A stretch of DNA of 64,000 bases from Suillus spraguei (taxonomy: Eukaryota > Basidiomycota > Agaricomycetes > Boletales > Suillaceae). The stretch is taken from NCBI GenBank assembly GCA_016800925.1, contig JABCPU010000045.1, positions 62,001 through 126,000 of the forward strand, in the 5' to 3' direction. The notes beneath the pieces are model-generated. The model was not told the origin of the DNA. It did not search any database and saw only the letters and a list, made by a program, of their open reading frames with translations. Shown piece after piece: positions 35,270 to 46,794 of this stretch (positions are counted from its first letter, which is position 1; each line of letters opens with the position of its first letter). The translations under genes were made by a program, and so were the position numbers.

Positions 35270-36000
35270 GAGATCCCCTTTCACGCTCAGTACTCGTCCA
35301 CCAGTCGATGTTGAACCAATGATAATCGGTTAGGAGCTCGTTCTTGGCGAGTTTTGAGACATTAGTTTGTTTCTTGTCCTCTGTGCGAACGCCCAGCAAG
35401 TGGTGGAGAAGGAACAAACTGATCTCAAGCTCTGTATTCTCTTCAGAACACGATAGCACGCCGAAACTGAGAATGCTTACCAGTGTAGACCTTTGGGAGC
35501 TTACCGACCGCACCCAACACTTGACCGACAAGACGATCCGCTCTGCATAGCGTAGGGTCGATCTTTGTCCCAACGCCAACCAGCCCTCCTGGAACTGCAA
35601 ACTGCAAATAATTGTTCTCGGCGTGCAGAAACACGATCTTGCTGAAAATCGGCTTGCACCGGTTGTGTCTTTCGTTACAACGGATCTCGACTTCTTGTCC
35701 TACCCGTAGGACACCTGTGAGGATAGAACCGCTGGCAAGATTCCCTTTCAGCTCATCGACCTTGGCACCAGGCTTATTGACGTCGAATGAATGGATAACA
35801 GTATAGCGCTGCGTGTCCAAATTGATTGTAGCCTAGAAGGTTTGTGGTCGCTCAGTTGCCTCAGATAAAGGAAAGCCGCTTGCGCACCTTATTACTTCAG
35901 GCGAAAGTGGCATTAGCATCGTGATATCTATGACATCGTCCACCTGTTCCTCCTCTTCTTCAGAGTCTGATGCTTCATGAGGAGGTATCGTCGTCTCACA
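35270..36000 (-). pseudogene. eIF2-gamma pseudogene C (G domain and C-terminus deleted)
   Basis: Convergent to WD-3. Visible are [76 protein letters not shown] and the [20 protein letters not shown] segment. The last is fused directly to ATINL and, through an intron, to the acidic N-terminal exon ([20 protein letters not shown]). The join that removes the GTPase domain is the same as in copies B and D. The 3' end from [12 protein letters not shown] onward is also lost. Confidence 0.87.
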
Positions 36001-36537
36001 TTTCGAAGACAGGAGGTCGACGCTTTTCAATTTGACTCAAAAAGTCCCCAATCTGAATCATGAATTCAAATTGTCGAGGTTTCTAGAGAAAGATGGGACG
36101 ATCAGTGATTAAGACATCTGAGATTGTATCTTATGCATCAATGGGTATCGAGCCATCGGTAAGATGATAGGGTGCCAACAGTGTCTCGGAGCAGTTGGGT
36201 AGGGAGAAGCAGTCTTGTTGCAAGTAAAGCTGCATCGGAAAAGGTGGTAGCATAACACCAGGAGGATGTGCCGTAATGCTAACCATGATTGGAACTGATA
36301 GAATAGGCCTTGGGCGCTTCAGCTGCACAGCATATGGTCTATAAGCTGCGAAGTGAACACGAGGACCAGACATGTAAAACATACCATATCAAACTTCCAG
36401 TGTACTTTAACTTCGACCTATACGTCCATTGTGTCTTGGTATCAACACGTCGAGATCTGCAAAGAAACATATCGTCGTAAGTGATGATTTTGGACTCATG
36501 TATGAAAGCTGAAATAATCTGCATGCGGTAGTTGATA
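36001..36537 (+). promoter_or_regulatory. 5' flank of WD-4
   Basis: About 540 bases with the conserved module blocks (GCGCTTCAGCTGCACAGC near 36,312) and GTAAGTGATGATTTTGGAC at 36,477, the putative UTR intron donor. The alternative acceptor GCAG seen in other copies is GCGG here, leaving GTAG just before ATG 36,538. Confidence 0.45.
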
Positions 36538-38247
36538 ATGTCTTTACCCGCCATTGTGACGGAAGAGAAATCGACGATAGCGCCACACCAGAAATTTAAG
36601 GTACACGATGACAACAGTTGGGTCTGTGGTGCCATACACTTGCCAGGTGGACAACGGATAATGACTTTCTCAGTGGATGGCTCGCTGAGCATATGGAACC
36701 TGAAGAGTGGGAAACAGATCGGTGGCGACTGGTGGGATGAAGACAGTCTAGTGTGCACTATAGCATTGTCTCCTGATGGGAAGAAAGTGGTTAGCGGGAG
36801 TGAGGATGGTGGAGTGAGATTGTGGGACATTGACACAGGGAAAGTCACCGCAAAATGGTTGGGGCATACAGAATGCGTGACGTCTGTCTGCTGGACTCAA
36901 GATGGTCAGCGGGTCTTGAGCGGATCTTGCGATGGGACTGCAAGACAATGGGATGTAGAGAACGGAGAGACAATCCTCGAACCAATCAAGACAGGGCACG
37001 ATTACGTGTCTGCAGTTGCCTACTCACCAGACACGACTATGTTTGCGACTGGTGGATGGTTCAAACAGCATCATATGCTCACTGAAGATAACGACTCAAA
37101 CTTGGTGTGCCCAATCAAAATTTGGGATACAAGGACCGGCAAGCTTGTCGCTACTCTCAATGGACACAATTGGACGTCGTGCCTGGCTTGGACCCCAGAT
37201 GGACTTTTCTCCGGCGATCGCTTAATAAGGAGATGGAATACAACATCCTGGAAACAGATCGCACTGCTCAAAGACGACACTGGGTCTATCTTTGAAATTG
37301 CAATATCTCCAAACAGCCGCATCCTCGCAAGTGTATCTGGTTCCATAGCGCGATTATGGAACCTCGACAACAACCAGTCAATCAGTTTAGTCTACCATCA
37401 ACATGGAGTGAACTCCGTATCGTTTTCAGCAGATGGAAAGCTACTGATCACTAGCTCTGCGGATGATAATGTATACACTTGGGACATTTCTGCAATAGTA
37501 AAAGAAGCTGGCCTGGATGAACTCCTGTTGGACCAGCATGACAAGTCGGTCACTGTACGTGATACTTCCATAGCAAATCTCATTGCATTCAATCGTTTTC
37601 TAGGCTGATGCTACACGACGTCCAGTCCGTCAGCCAATCAAAGTCTCCAGTCGAGTACCCCAAGGATTCTTTGATGACACACCGCATCGTGTTCATGTAC
37701 GTCGCTCAGAGCGCTCATGTCTTATCTAAATTTTATTGTTTTTCCTCACCTCGATGTCCTCAGTCTTCTGTGCGACTCAATCCCCACAATGTGCCATCCC
37801 AATCTCGCATTTTTCACTGGGTTCGAGATCTTTTATCCGCTGGACCCAATAGTGCAGAGACGGAGCATCACTCAGCAGTTGTCAACGTTCCACATTGCCA
37901 GGCCAAACGTGTATGTCATCTTCTCCTTCAATGTTCAAACCCCATCTCACACCACACAGAGGAATGCGTCAGCAAGAGAACAACGGAGGCCAATTCCATT
38001 GAAATACAAGAAACCTGCCTCACGCCTGCTCAATAGCAATACCACGCAATCCAGCAACGCAGCTCAGGCTCAGTCATCTCCACAACCACAGACTGCCATC
38101 TCCACGTCATCCAGCACACCTCCCTTGGTCACTGACACAACTCCAAGCACCAATCCTCATATCGTAATCAGACATGCTGGGCGCTGGACCCGTTTTTGGG
38201 TCTCTATATGTTGTACCTCCTCTGAGTATACCGACGATCATCATTAA
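36538..38247 (+). CDS. WD-4: intact WD40 beta-propeller protein with WTRFW-CC tail
   Basis: ATG 36,538 (MSLPAIVTEEKSTIAPHQKF). About seven WD blades in one exon: GGVRLWDIDTGKVTAKWLGH, LSGSCDGTARQWDVENGETI, the propeller loop FKQHHMLTEDNDSN (longest in the array), IKIWDTRTGKLVATLNGHN, RWNTTSWKQIALLKDDTGS and YTWDISAIVKEAGLDELLL. Introns then join ADATRRPVRQPIKVSSRVPQ to RIFHWVRDLLSAGPNS, VVNVPHCQAKR, RNASAREQRRPIPLKYKK and the tail HAGRWTRFWVSICCTSSEYT with stop at 38,247. All frames and splice phases agree, so this copy appears functional. It is diverged in blade 5 (FSGDRLIRR). WD40 proteins act as protein-interaction scaffolds; the tail suggests membrane association by its aromatic and Cys-Cys end (inference). 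Confidence 0.85.
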
Positions 38248-38554
38248 TCTACCCATTTTATTTTCTCGTCTTTCACAAAGAGTTACATTGTCTGTTGAAA
38301 TACTATGATACTTGTGTCATCCATACAACATTGTTTCTTAGATACCCACACATACTGCACTGCGCATTGAATTGCGTTCACTGAAGAATTTTCAGATGAA
38401 TATTCTGGCTTTGAATTGCACTGCGAGATACTTGAGAACTTGGGGAAGTGCTTGGCCGTCTTCTTCTACAGCATCATTGAATGTAAGGCAAAAACAGTGA
38501 CATTTCTGATCAATACCGAGTTTGATTGTCAATATCAACGTTGCAGTGAAATAA
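38248..38554. other. 3' intergenic region between WD-4 and pseudogene D
   Basis: About 300 bases. Part of it (38,390-38,520) is related to the region after WD-5 (41,470-41,640) but not to the other units, showing that WD-4 and WD-5 share a more recent common module. Confidence 0.5.
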
Positions 38555-39045
38555 GGACGCAAGTCCAGACCGCACCCAGCACTTGACCACAAGACGATCC
38601 GCTCTGCATGGCATAGGATCAATCTTTGTCCCAACACCAATAAGCCCTCCCGGAACTGCAAACTGCAGATGATTGTTCTCAGAGTGCAGATCTTGCTGGA
38701 AATCAGCTTGCATCGGTTCCGCCCTTGAGTGTTTTTCGTTATGATGGATCTCGACCTCTTGTCCTACCCGTAGGACACCTGTGAGAATAGAACCATCGGC
38801 AACACCCCGTTTCAGCTCATCAATCTCGGCATCAGGCTTGTTGATGTCGAATGAACGGATGACAGTAGAGCACTGCGTGTCCAAATTAATTGTAGCCTAG
38901 AAGATTCGTGGTCAATGAGTTGTTTCAGATATAGGAAAGTGCTTGCGCGCCTGTTTGATACTTCAGGTGAAAGTGGCGTCAGCATTATGATATTTATGAC
39001 ATCGCTGTTCTTCCTCTTCTTCAGAATCTGATGCTTCATGAAATA
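38555..39045 (-). pseudogene. eIF2-gamma pseudogene D (G domain and 3' half deleted)
   Basis: Short remnant convergent to WD-4: [13 protein letters not shown] (frame broken), [57 protein letters not shown] and the N-terminal exon with [14 protein letters not shown]. It has the same N-terminus to domain-2 fusion as copies B and C. Confidence 0.83.
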
Positions 39046-39609
39046 TCTTTATCTTACATTTCGTGTGATCAAGACAGGAGGTCGGCGCTTTTCAGTTCGA
39101 CTCAAAAAAGTCCCAAATCTGGATCATGGATTTGAAATGTTTTTGGAGAAAGATGGAACAATCAGTGATTAAGACAGTGTTGCACTGAAATTGTATCTTA
39201 CGCATCAATGGGTATCGAGCCATCAGTGAGATGATAGGTGCCAACAGCGTCTCTGAGTGGTTAGGTAGAGAGAAGCAATTTTATTGCAAGATAGCAGAGT
39301 AAGGCTGCGTCGGAGAAGGTGGTAGTATGACACATGAAGGGTGTGCAGTAAAGTCGACGAAAGATGATTGGAACTGATAGTATATGCCTTGGGTGCTTCA
39401 GCTGCACAGCATATGATGTATAAGCTGTGAAGTGAACACGAGGACCATGTAAAATGTACGGTATCAAATTTCCAGTGCACTTTGACTTTGACCTGTACGA
39501 CCATTGTATCTTAGTGTCAACGCATCGAGACCTGCAAAGAAACATATCGTAAGTGATGATTTTGGACTCGTATGCAAAAGCTGAAATGATCTGCACGCAG
39601 TAGTTGATC
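39046..39609 (+). promoter_or_regulatory. 5' flank of WD-5
   Basis: About 560 bases, very similar to the WD-3 flank (31,461-32,025), including the CTTCAGCTGCACAGCATATG block and a GTAAGTGATGATTTTGGAC donor at about 39,549. Confidence 0.5.
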
Positions 39610-41331
39610 ATGTTTTTACCCATGGTTGTGACGCGGGAGAAATCGACGATAACGCCACGCCAGAAATTTGAGGGACACAACCGTTCTGTCTTTGGTGCCA
39701 TACACTTGCCAGGTGGACAACGGATAATGACTTGTTCAGCGGACGGCTCGCTGCGTGTATGGAACATGAAGAGTGGGAAACAGGTGGATGGCGACTGGCG
39801 GGATGGAGACAGTCCAGTGTGGACTATAGCGTTGTCTCCGGACGGGAAGAAAGTGGTTAGCGGGAATAAGGATGGTGGAGTGAGATTGTGGGACATTGAC
39901 ACAGGCAAGGTCATCGCAAAATGGTTGGGGCATACAAAACAAGTGAGATCTGTTTGCTGGAGTCGAGATGGTCGGCGAGTCTTGAGTGGATCCTTCGATG
40001 GGACCGCAAGACAATGGGATGTAGAGAACGAAGAGACTATCTTCCCACCAATCAAGACAGGGCACGAATGGGTGTACACAGTCGTCTACTCACCAGACAT
40101 GACCATTTTTGCAACTGGTGGATTCGAGAAGCCTTGGGATGCTACTGGAGATAACAAATGCCCAATCAGAATCTGGGATGTAAAGACAGGCAAGCTTGTT
40201 GCAGCGCTCGAAGGACACACACATTATGTGACATGCCTGGCTTGGACCGCAGATGGAAAAACGCTTATATCCGGGTCATTCGATCACTCGATCAGGACAT
40301 GGAATACTACAACTTGGAAACAAATCGCACTGTTGGATGGGCACACTGACCATGTCTATGGAATTGCAATATCTCCAAATGGCCGCATCCTCGCAAGCGC
40401 ATCTGAGGACAACACAGCGCGATTATGGAACCTCGAGGCCAACCAGCCCATCAGTTTGCCCCTTCACCATGCAGATGCCCTGGACTTCGATGTGTCGTTC
40501 TCAGTAGATGGAAAGTTACTGGCCACCGGCGGCCACGATAATAATGCATACACTTGGGACATTTCTGTGATGATAAAAGAAGCTGGCCTCGACGAACTTC
40601 TATTGGACCAGCATGACAAATTAGTGGTATGTAACATTTTCATAAACAGATTTCATGGCAGAGTCTAAACCTATCTATTTTAGACTAATGCTGCACGACG
40701 TCCAGTCCGTCAGCCAATCAATATCTCCAGTCGAGTACCCCAAGGATTTTTTGATGGCACACCACATCGTGCTCACGTACGTTGCTCATGTTCATCTAAA
40801 TTGTCTCGTTTTTCTCACCTCGATGTCCTCAGTCTTCTGCACAACTCGATCCCCACAACACGTCATCCCGATCCCGCATTTTTCACTGGGTTCGAGATCT
40901 TTTCTCTGCTGGATCAAATAGTGCAGAGACGGAGCATTACCATTACTCAGCAGTCGTCGATGTTTCACATTGCCAGGCCAAACGTGTATGTCATCTTCTC
41001 CTTCAATTTTCACACCCCATCTCATTTCACACAGAGGAACGCATCAGCAAGAGAAAAACAGAGGCCGATTCCATTGAAATACAAGAAACCTGCTGCAAGC
41101 ACCTCACGCCCTCCCAATAACAACGCCACGCAGTCCAACAGCATAGCTCAGGCTCAGTCCTCTCCGCAACCAGAGGCTACCATATCTACGTCATCCACCA
41201 CACCTCCCGCTGTTGCTGACACGACTCCAAACAGTGATCCTCATATCGTAATCAGACATGCTGGGCGCTGGACCCGTTTTTGGGTCTCTATGTGTTGTAC
41301 CTCCTCTGAGTATACTGACGGTCATCATTAA
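39610..41331 (+). CDS. WD-5: intact WD40 beta-propeller protein with WTRFW-CC tail
   Basis: ATG 39,610 (MFLPMVVTREKSTITPRQKF). The long first exon reads FGAIHLPGGQRIMTCSADGS, RLWDIDTGKVIAKWLGHTKQ, LSGSFDGTARQWDVENEETI, loop FEKPWDATGDNKC, IRIWDVKTGKLVAALEGHTH, SIRTWNTTTWKQIALLDGHT and ARLWNLEANQPISLPLHHAD, to YTWDISVMIKEAGLDELLL. Tail exons: TNAARRPVRQPISISSRVPQ, RIFHWVRDLFSAGSNS, VVDVSHCQAKR, RNASAREKQRPIPLKYKK and the end HAGRWTRFWVSMCCTSSEYT, stop 41,331. Splice sites and phases are consistent, so it is likely functional. The tail type matches WD-4 while the propeller resembles WD-3 and WD-6. Confidence 0.86.
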
Positions 41332-42039
41332 TCTACCAAGTTTATTTTCTTGTCTTTTGAAATGCTATGGTGTTCGTCTCGTGCATACGGCGTTGTTTCT
41401 CATAATATACATACACGTTGAATCATGGTCAACTGCACTGCACTGCGCATTGAATGGCATTCACTAAATGATTTTCAGGTGGTCCTTTACCTTTGAATCT
41501 CACTGAGGTATCTGAGAAGCATCGAGAGGTGCTTGATCACCTTTCACAATGTCATTGAATATATGATTCTAAATCATAAACAGTGACACTTCTAATTAGT
41601 ACCAAGTGTCGTTATCAATGTTGACGATGCAGTGAAACAAGGATACAGGTCCATTAATCGTGTTCAAGACAGAAAGAAAGAATGTAGCCTAGAGAATGCT
41701 CATCGCCGACTGGTCAACCATCTGCGCACAGTAAAGTTTAAATAATAAAATAATGTAAAGTTGTTTTTTAACAATGCGAAGTTTGTAATGGCGACAGAAG
41801 GCCTGTGGGCAAAAATAGAGTCTGTTTAAAACAGCACACGCGCAAAATTACAACCCCAATGCCTCGTTAGGACAGTCAAAGGTCATCTGATCGACCGAGA
41901 CTGCACAGCTGACAGCCAGGATTGACAATATTGAAGCGTCGATATGCTGATCGCATCAAAGTCTACAAATCAAGTCAATAAGGGATCGCAGATCAACCCT
42001 TGCAAGTATTCCCAATAATCATGTGCAATGAAATACCTA
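41332..42039. other. 3' intergenic region between WD-5 and pseudogene E
   Basis: About 700 bases, the longest inter-gene spacer in the array. The first half is related to the WD-4 3' region; 41,690-42,030 has no counterpart in the other units and no recognisable gene. Confidence 0.45.
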
Positions 42040-42710
42040 CATTTGCGTGCTGTCAAAATGATGCAGATGTAGATTGGCTATGGTGAGATGAAGTACAAGA
42101 ATACTGGTAGCGAATCAGTCAAACTCAACGCTGTTCCGCATTGGGACACTTCAGACAAGGAACACTCACCTATAAGCTGCTAATGCTTCTAGATACGTCT
42201 AAAAATGGTGACCTCTCGGTACATGCGGGTGAAGTGAATCGAACCTTTGCAAAACCCAATGTCTGTGACTGAGGACATGTCTCATTCTCTGCGATCGGAA
42301 GAAGAGTAGCATCCATGACTGCAGCACTATTTAGCATGGTAGCCATCAGAATATCGTGACCAAGACAGTTAATGGAGGAAATGCGACGAATAAGTTGTAT
42401 CAGGTGATGGTATCCTGGCCGTTCGCAGGCAGGTTTATCTCCCTTGTCCAAGCGGTAAGATCGAAAGCAGGGAATATGCCTCATTCTCGCACTTGTAGAT
42501 CTATGATGATGGGTCTTGTAATCAACAATGGATCAGATAAAAATCAGAAGGAACGTACTTTTGCATATGCATAACCTTTGATATGACTTGACGCAAAGTG
42601 GCGTCAGCTTCATGATATCTATGCCAACCTTTGAGGAATCCCTCAGCTGCTCGTCCTCCTCTTCAGATTCTGCCTAGTGTCCTCGTTGAGATTCTTCGTC
42701 TGACAATTTG
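42040..42710 (-). pseudogene. eIF2-gamma pseudogene E (middle domains deleted, part of the G domain kept)
   Basis: Convergent to WD-5. The minus strand reads [20 protein letters not shown], then [12 protein letters not shown] fused to [13 protein letters not shown], so everything between the switch II region of the G domain and domain 3 is missing. The N-terminal exon (HAESEEEDEQL-like) has lost its ATG and carries a stop. This deletion class differs from copies B-D. Confidence 0.83.
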
Positions 42711-43223
42711 TGATATCAAAGCGGGAGGTCGGTGCCTCCCTGCGACTCCAAAAAAATATCATGGAACCAAAATGCGAAGGTTTCTGGAGAGAGATGGAAT
42801 GGTCAGTGATTGTGACATCAGTGTACTGAGGCACAAAAATGTCTTACACATCATATGGGTATCAAGCATCGCAGGTCGAGGAGCATTTGGGTACTTTGTT
42901 TAGATGTTGACAAATACAGCAAAGTGAAGCTGTGTCGGACAACTGCGTGACAAGGAGTGTGCAGTAAGGTTGACAAAAGGTGATTGGAACTGATGGAATG
43001 TGTCCTGGCGCTTGAGTTGCACAGCCTTTGCTAGAAGCTGTGAAGCAAACACGAGGACAACACCTGTAAAACGTACCACGTCAAACTTCCAGTGCACATT
43101 GACCTATACATCCATTGTGTCTTGGCGTCAACACATCGAGACCTGCTAAGAAATATATCGTCGTAAGTGATGATTTTGGACTTGTGCATAAGAACTGAAA
43201 CAACCTGTACACAGTAGTTGATC
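42711..43223 (+). promoter_or_regulatory. 5' flank of WD-6
   Basis: About 510 bases nearly identical to the WD-7 flank (46,290-46,790). Contains CTTGAGTTGCACAGCC near 43,013 and the putative 5'-UTR intron donor GTAAGTGATGATTTTGGAC at about 43,163. Confidence 0.5.
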
Positions 43224-43339
43224 ATGTCTTTACAAATGGTTGTGGAACAGGAGATGTCGACGATAACGCCGCGCCAGAATTTGAGGGACACAGTGATTGG
43301 GTCAATGGTGCCATACACCTGCCAGGTGGACAACAGATA

Positions 43340-45123
43340 ATGACATGTTCAGCCGACCGCTCGCTGCGTGTATGGAACATGAAGAGCGGGAAACAGATGG
43401 GAGGCGACTGGCGGGACGGAGACAGTGAAGTGTGGACCATAGCGTTGTCGCCAGACGGGAAGAAAGTGGTTAGCGGGAGTATGGATGGTGAAGTGAGGTT
43501 GTGGGATATTGACACAACCAAGGTCATCGCGAAATGGATGGGACATACAAACCGTGGTGGAGTGAAGGCTGTCTGCTGGAGTCGAGATGGTCAGCGGGTC
43601 TTGAACGGATCTCACGATGGAACTGCACGACAATGGGACGTAGAGAACGAAAAGACAATCTTCCCACCAATCAAGACAGGGCACGAATCCGTGTATGCAG
43701 CCGTCTACTCGCCAGACATGACCATGTTTGCAACTGGCGGAACCGAAGAGCCTTGGAACTTCGCTGGAGATAACAAGTGCCCAATCAGAATCTGGGACGT
43801 AAAGACAGGCAAACTTGTTACAACTCTTGATGGACACACACATTGGGTGTTGTGCCTGACTTGGGCCCCAGATGGAAAAACACTTATCTCCGGGTCATTC
43901 GATGGCTCGATCAGGACATGGAATACTACAACTTGGAAACAAATCGTACTGTTGGATGCGCACACTGACAATGTCTATGAAGTTGCAATATCTCCAAATA
44001 GCCGCATTCTCGCAAGCGCATCAGAGGACATGACAGCGCGATTATGGAACCTCGACAACAATCAGCCCATCAGTTCGCCCCTCCAACATGCACATATCGT
44101 GAATTCTGTGTCGTTCTCGGCAGATGGAAAGCTACTGGCCACTGGCTGTTGGGACACAAATGCATACACTTGGGATATTTCTGCGATAGTGAAAGAAGCT
44201 GGTCTCGACAAACTTTTGTTGGACCAGCACGACAAGTCGGCAGTACGTAACACTTTCATCACAAATCTCATTACATTTAAACATTTTCTAGGCTGATACT
44301 ACACAAGGTCCAGTCCAGCCATTTGATCTCTCGGTATGCGACACTCTCAGGCTCATGATCAAAATCAAATCTCATTGCATTACCTATTTATTCCAGTCTG
44401 ATACCACACCACGTCCAGTCCGTCAGCCAATCAAGGTACCCCAAGGTTTTTTTGATGACCTACCAGATCATGCTCACGTACGTCATTAATATCTCATTCA
44501 GTATGGTTTTCCTGACAGTCATGTCCCCAGGTTTCTGCACAACACCGCCTGTATCCTCGATCATGGGCATCGCATGCAAGCACTCTTCGTGGCGGCTTTT
44601 CATCCTTATTCCGTTCCACACACCCTAATACCCATGATACGCCATCCCAACCCCGCCCTTTCCACTGGGTTCGAGATCGTCTCTCCGGCAAACCAAGCAG
44701 AGAAGATATGGAGCTGCACGAGCATCCCTCAACAGTTGTCGTCGTCCCGCATTGCCAGGCCAAACGTGTAGGTCATTTTTGTCCTTCTCGAACATTCAAA
44801 CCTCATCTCATACCACACAGAGGAACGCATCAGCAAGAGAAAGGCGGAGGCCAATAATCCCATTGAAATCTAAGAAACCTGCTGCAAGCACCTCACATCT
44901 GCCTAACAGCAACACCACACAATCCAGCAGTGCGGCGCAGCCTCAGTCCTCTCAGCATCTACAGGCTGCCATCTCTATGTCCTCCACGGCACCTGCCCCT
45001 GCCCCTACCCCCCAAGTTACGACTTCACACACTGTTCCTCATGCAACGATACCAAATGCTGGACGCTGGACTCAGTTCTGGCTGTTTTTCTGTTGTGCCT
45101 CTCCTGAGTATACCCATAATTAA
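43340..45123 (+). CDS. WD-6: WD40 beta-propeller protein with tail (N-terminal frameshift)
   Basis: The family ATG is at 43,224, but one A is missing in CAGAATTTGAGG near 43,278 (relatives CAGAAATTTGAGG), which shifts frame within the first blade. I therefore give the next in-frame ATG, 43,340 (MTCSADRSLRVWNMKSGKQM). The rest is open: RLWDIDTTKVIAKWMGHTNR, LNGSHDGTARQWDVENEKTI, loop TEEPWNFAGDNKC, IRIWDVKTGKLVTTLDGHTH and VSAIVKEAGLDKLLLDQHD. Then the extra exon ADTTQGPVQPFDLS, SDTTPRPVRQPIKVPQGFFD (12 bases shorter in frame), FHWVRDRLSGKPSREDMEL, VPHCQAKR, and RNASARERRRPIIPLKSKK to AGRWTQFWLFFCCASPEYTH. Without reinitiation this copy is a pseudogene. Confidence 0.72.
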
Positions 45124-45299
45124 AATTGACATACCGCATCCGTTTTATTGTCCTTTACTTTCCATCGATCACGTACAGTGGACACACAGTCGTCTATTGC
45201 ACACTTTATGTGTGTTTCTGACCTTTTGTCGTCGCAAACAAGTAAGGCCCGCACATGAAGACAGGTGGTGATTATTGCGAGTCAAACATGAGTTAAGGG

Positions 45300-46285
45300 C
45301 ACTAGCGAAACGAAAACACTTCCATTTGCATAAATGATACAAATCTAGATTGACTCTCGTCACATCAAACCCAATAATGTAGGTAGCGAATCAGTCCAAC
45401 ATCGTTCCACGCTGTATACTTCACCAACCTGATAGCAAGTCAGCAAATGAGTCTACTAAGTCCACAAGGCTTCTCATTACGTCCCAAATGCACGACCTTA
45501 TCTCCAACCTCAGAATACGACTGGGATCAGTACTAAAGTCGCGAACTGGAATAGGTATACGCTTTGCAATCTATTGGTTGACGACGTCAATGTTGTATTT
45601 CAGTTCTGCAGATATCAGCGCAATGGGTAACGACTCAGCGACCGTACTTGCTATGAGAGTTAGTACATCATCCAATAATCCATGCTATCGAGGACTAACC
45701 CTTGACGAATGCGACAATTGATTTTTGATGTTCAGGAGCCTCGGCTTCCTTGATCAAGTCGACCTTGTTCTGCAAAGTAATGATGATGTCGGTTTCATGA
45801 TTTCAACTACAGCCAAGTGCTCCGATGTCTGCGACTGAGGGTATGTCTCATTTCCTGCGATTAAAAGAAGAGCAGCGTGCATGACTGTGGCACCGTTAAG
45901 TATAGTAGCCATCAGAATATCGTGACCGGGCCAGTCCACGAAGGCAGATGGGTTTCATCCGGTGACCACATCCTGGCCGTTCGCAGGGAGAATCGTCTTC
46001 TTTATCCGAGTGGTACTATCGATAATAACCTGGGAGGGGGTATGACTCATTCGCGCACTTGTAGATCTACGATGGTGGGTCTCGAGATCATCGATGGATC
46101 AGACACAAATCAAAAGGAACGTATTTTTGCATATGCATGACCTTTGATATTACTCGACGCAAAGTGGCGTCAGCTTCGTGATATCTATGTCGACCTTTGA
46201 GGTATCCCTCAGCTGCTCGTCCCCCTCTTCAGAGTCTGATTCTGCCTGGTGTCCTTGTTGAGTTCTTTCATCTGACATATTGTGA
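45300..46285 (-). pseudogene. eIF2-gamma pseudogene F (domains 2-3 deleted, G domain partly kept)
   Basis: Convergent to WD-6. Visible are [40 protein letters not shown], an ISAELKYNIDVVNQ-like segment with a stop, and RIPIPVRDFST-like residues joined directly to the remnant of the C-terminal exon. The N-terminal exon still starts with ATG (MSDERTQQGHQAESDSEEGD). Many frameshifts. Confidence 0.84.
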
Positions 46286-46794
46286 TATCAAAGCGGGAGG
46301 TCAGTGCTTCCATGTGACTCAAAAAAGTTATCATGGAACCAAAATGCGGAGGTTTCTGGAGAAAGATGGAATGGTCAGTGATTGTGACATCAGTGTACTG
46401 AGGCACAAAAATGTCTTACACATCATATGGGTATCAAGCATCGCAGGTCGAAGAGCATTTGGGTACTTTGTTTAGATGTTGACAAATACAGCAAAGTGAA
46501 GCTGTGTCGGACAACTGCGTGACAAGGGGTGTGCAGTAAGGTTGACGAAAGGTGATTGGAACTGATGGAATGTGTCCTGGCGCTTGAGTTGCACAGCCTT
46601 TGCTAGAAGCTGTGAAGCAAACACGAGGACAACACCTGTAAAACGTACCACGTCAAACTTCCAGTGCACATTGACCTATACATCCATTGTGTCTTGGCGT
46701 CAACACATCGAGACCTGCTAAGAAATATCTCCTCGTAAGTGATGATTTTGGACTTGTGCATAAGAACTGAAATGACCTACACACATAGTTTATT
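46286..46794 (+). promoter_or_regulatory. 5' flank of WD-7
   Basis: About 510 bases almost the same as the WD-6 flank, pointing to recent duplication or conversion. Contains the GTAAGTGATGATTTTGGAC donor at about 46,735 ahead of ATG 46,795. Confidence 0.5.
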
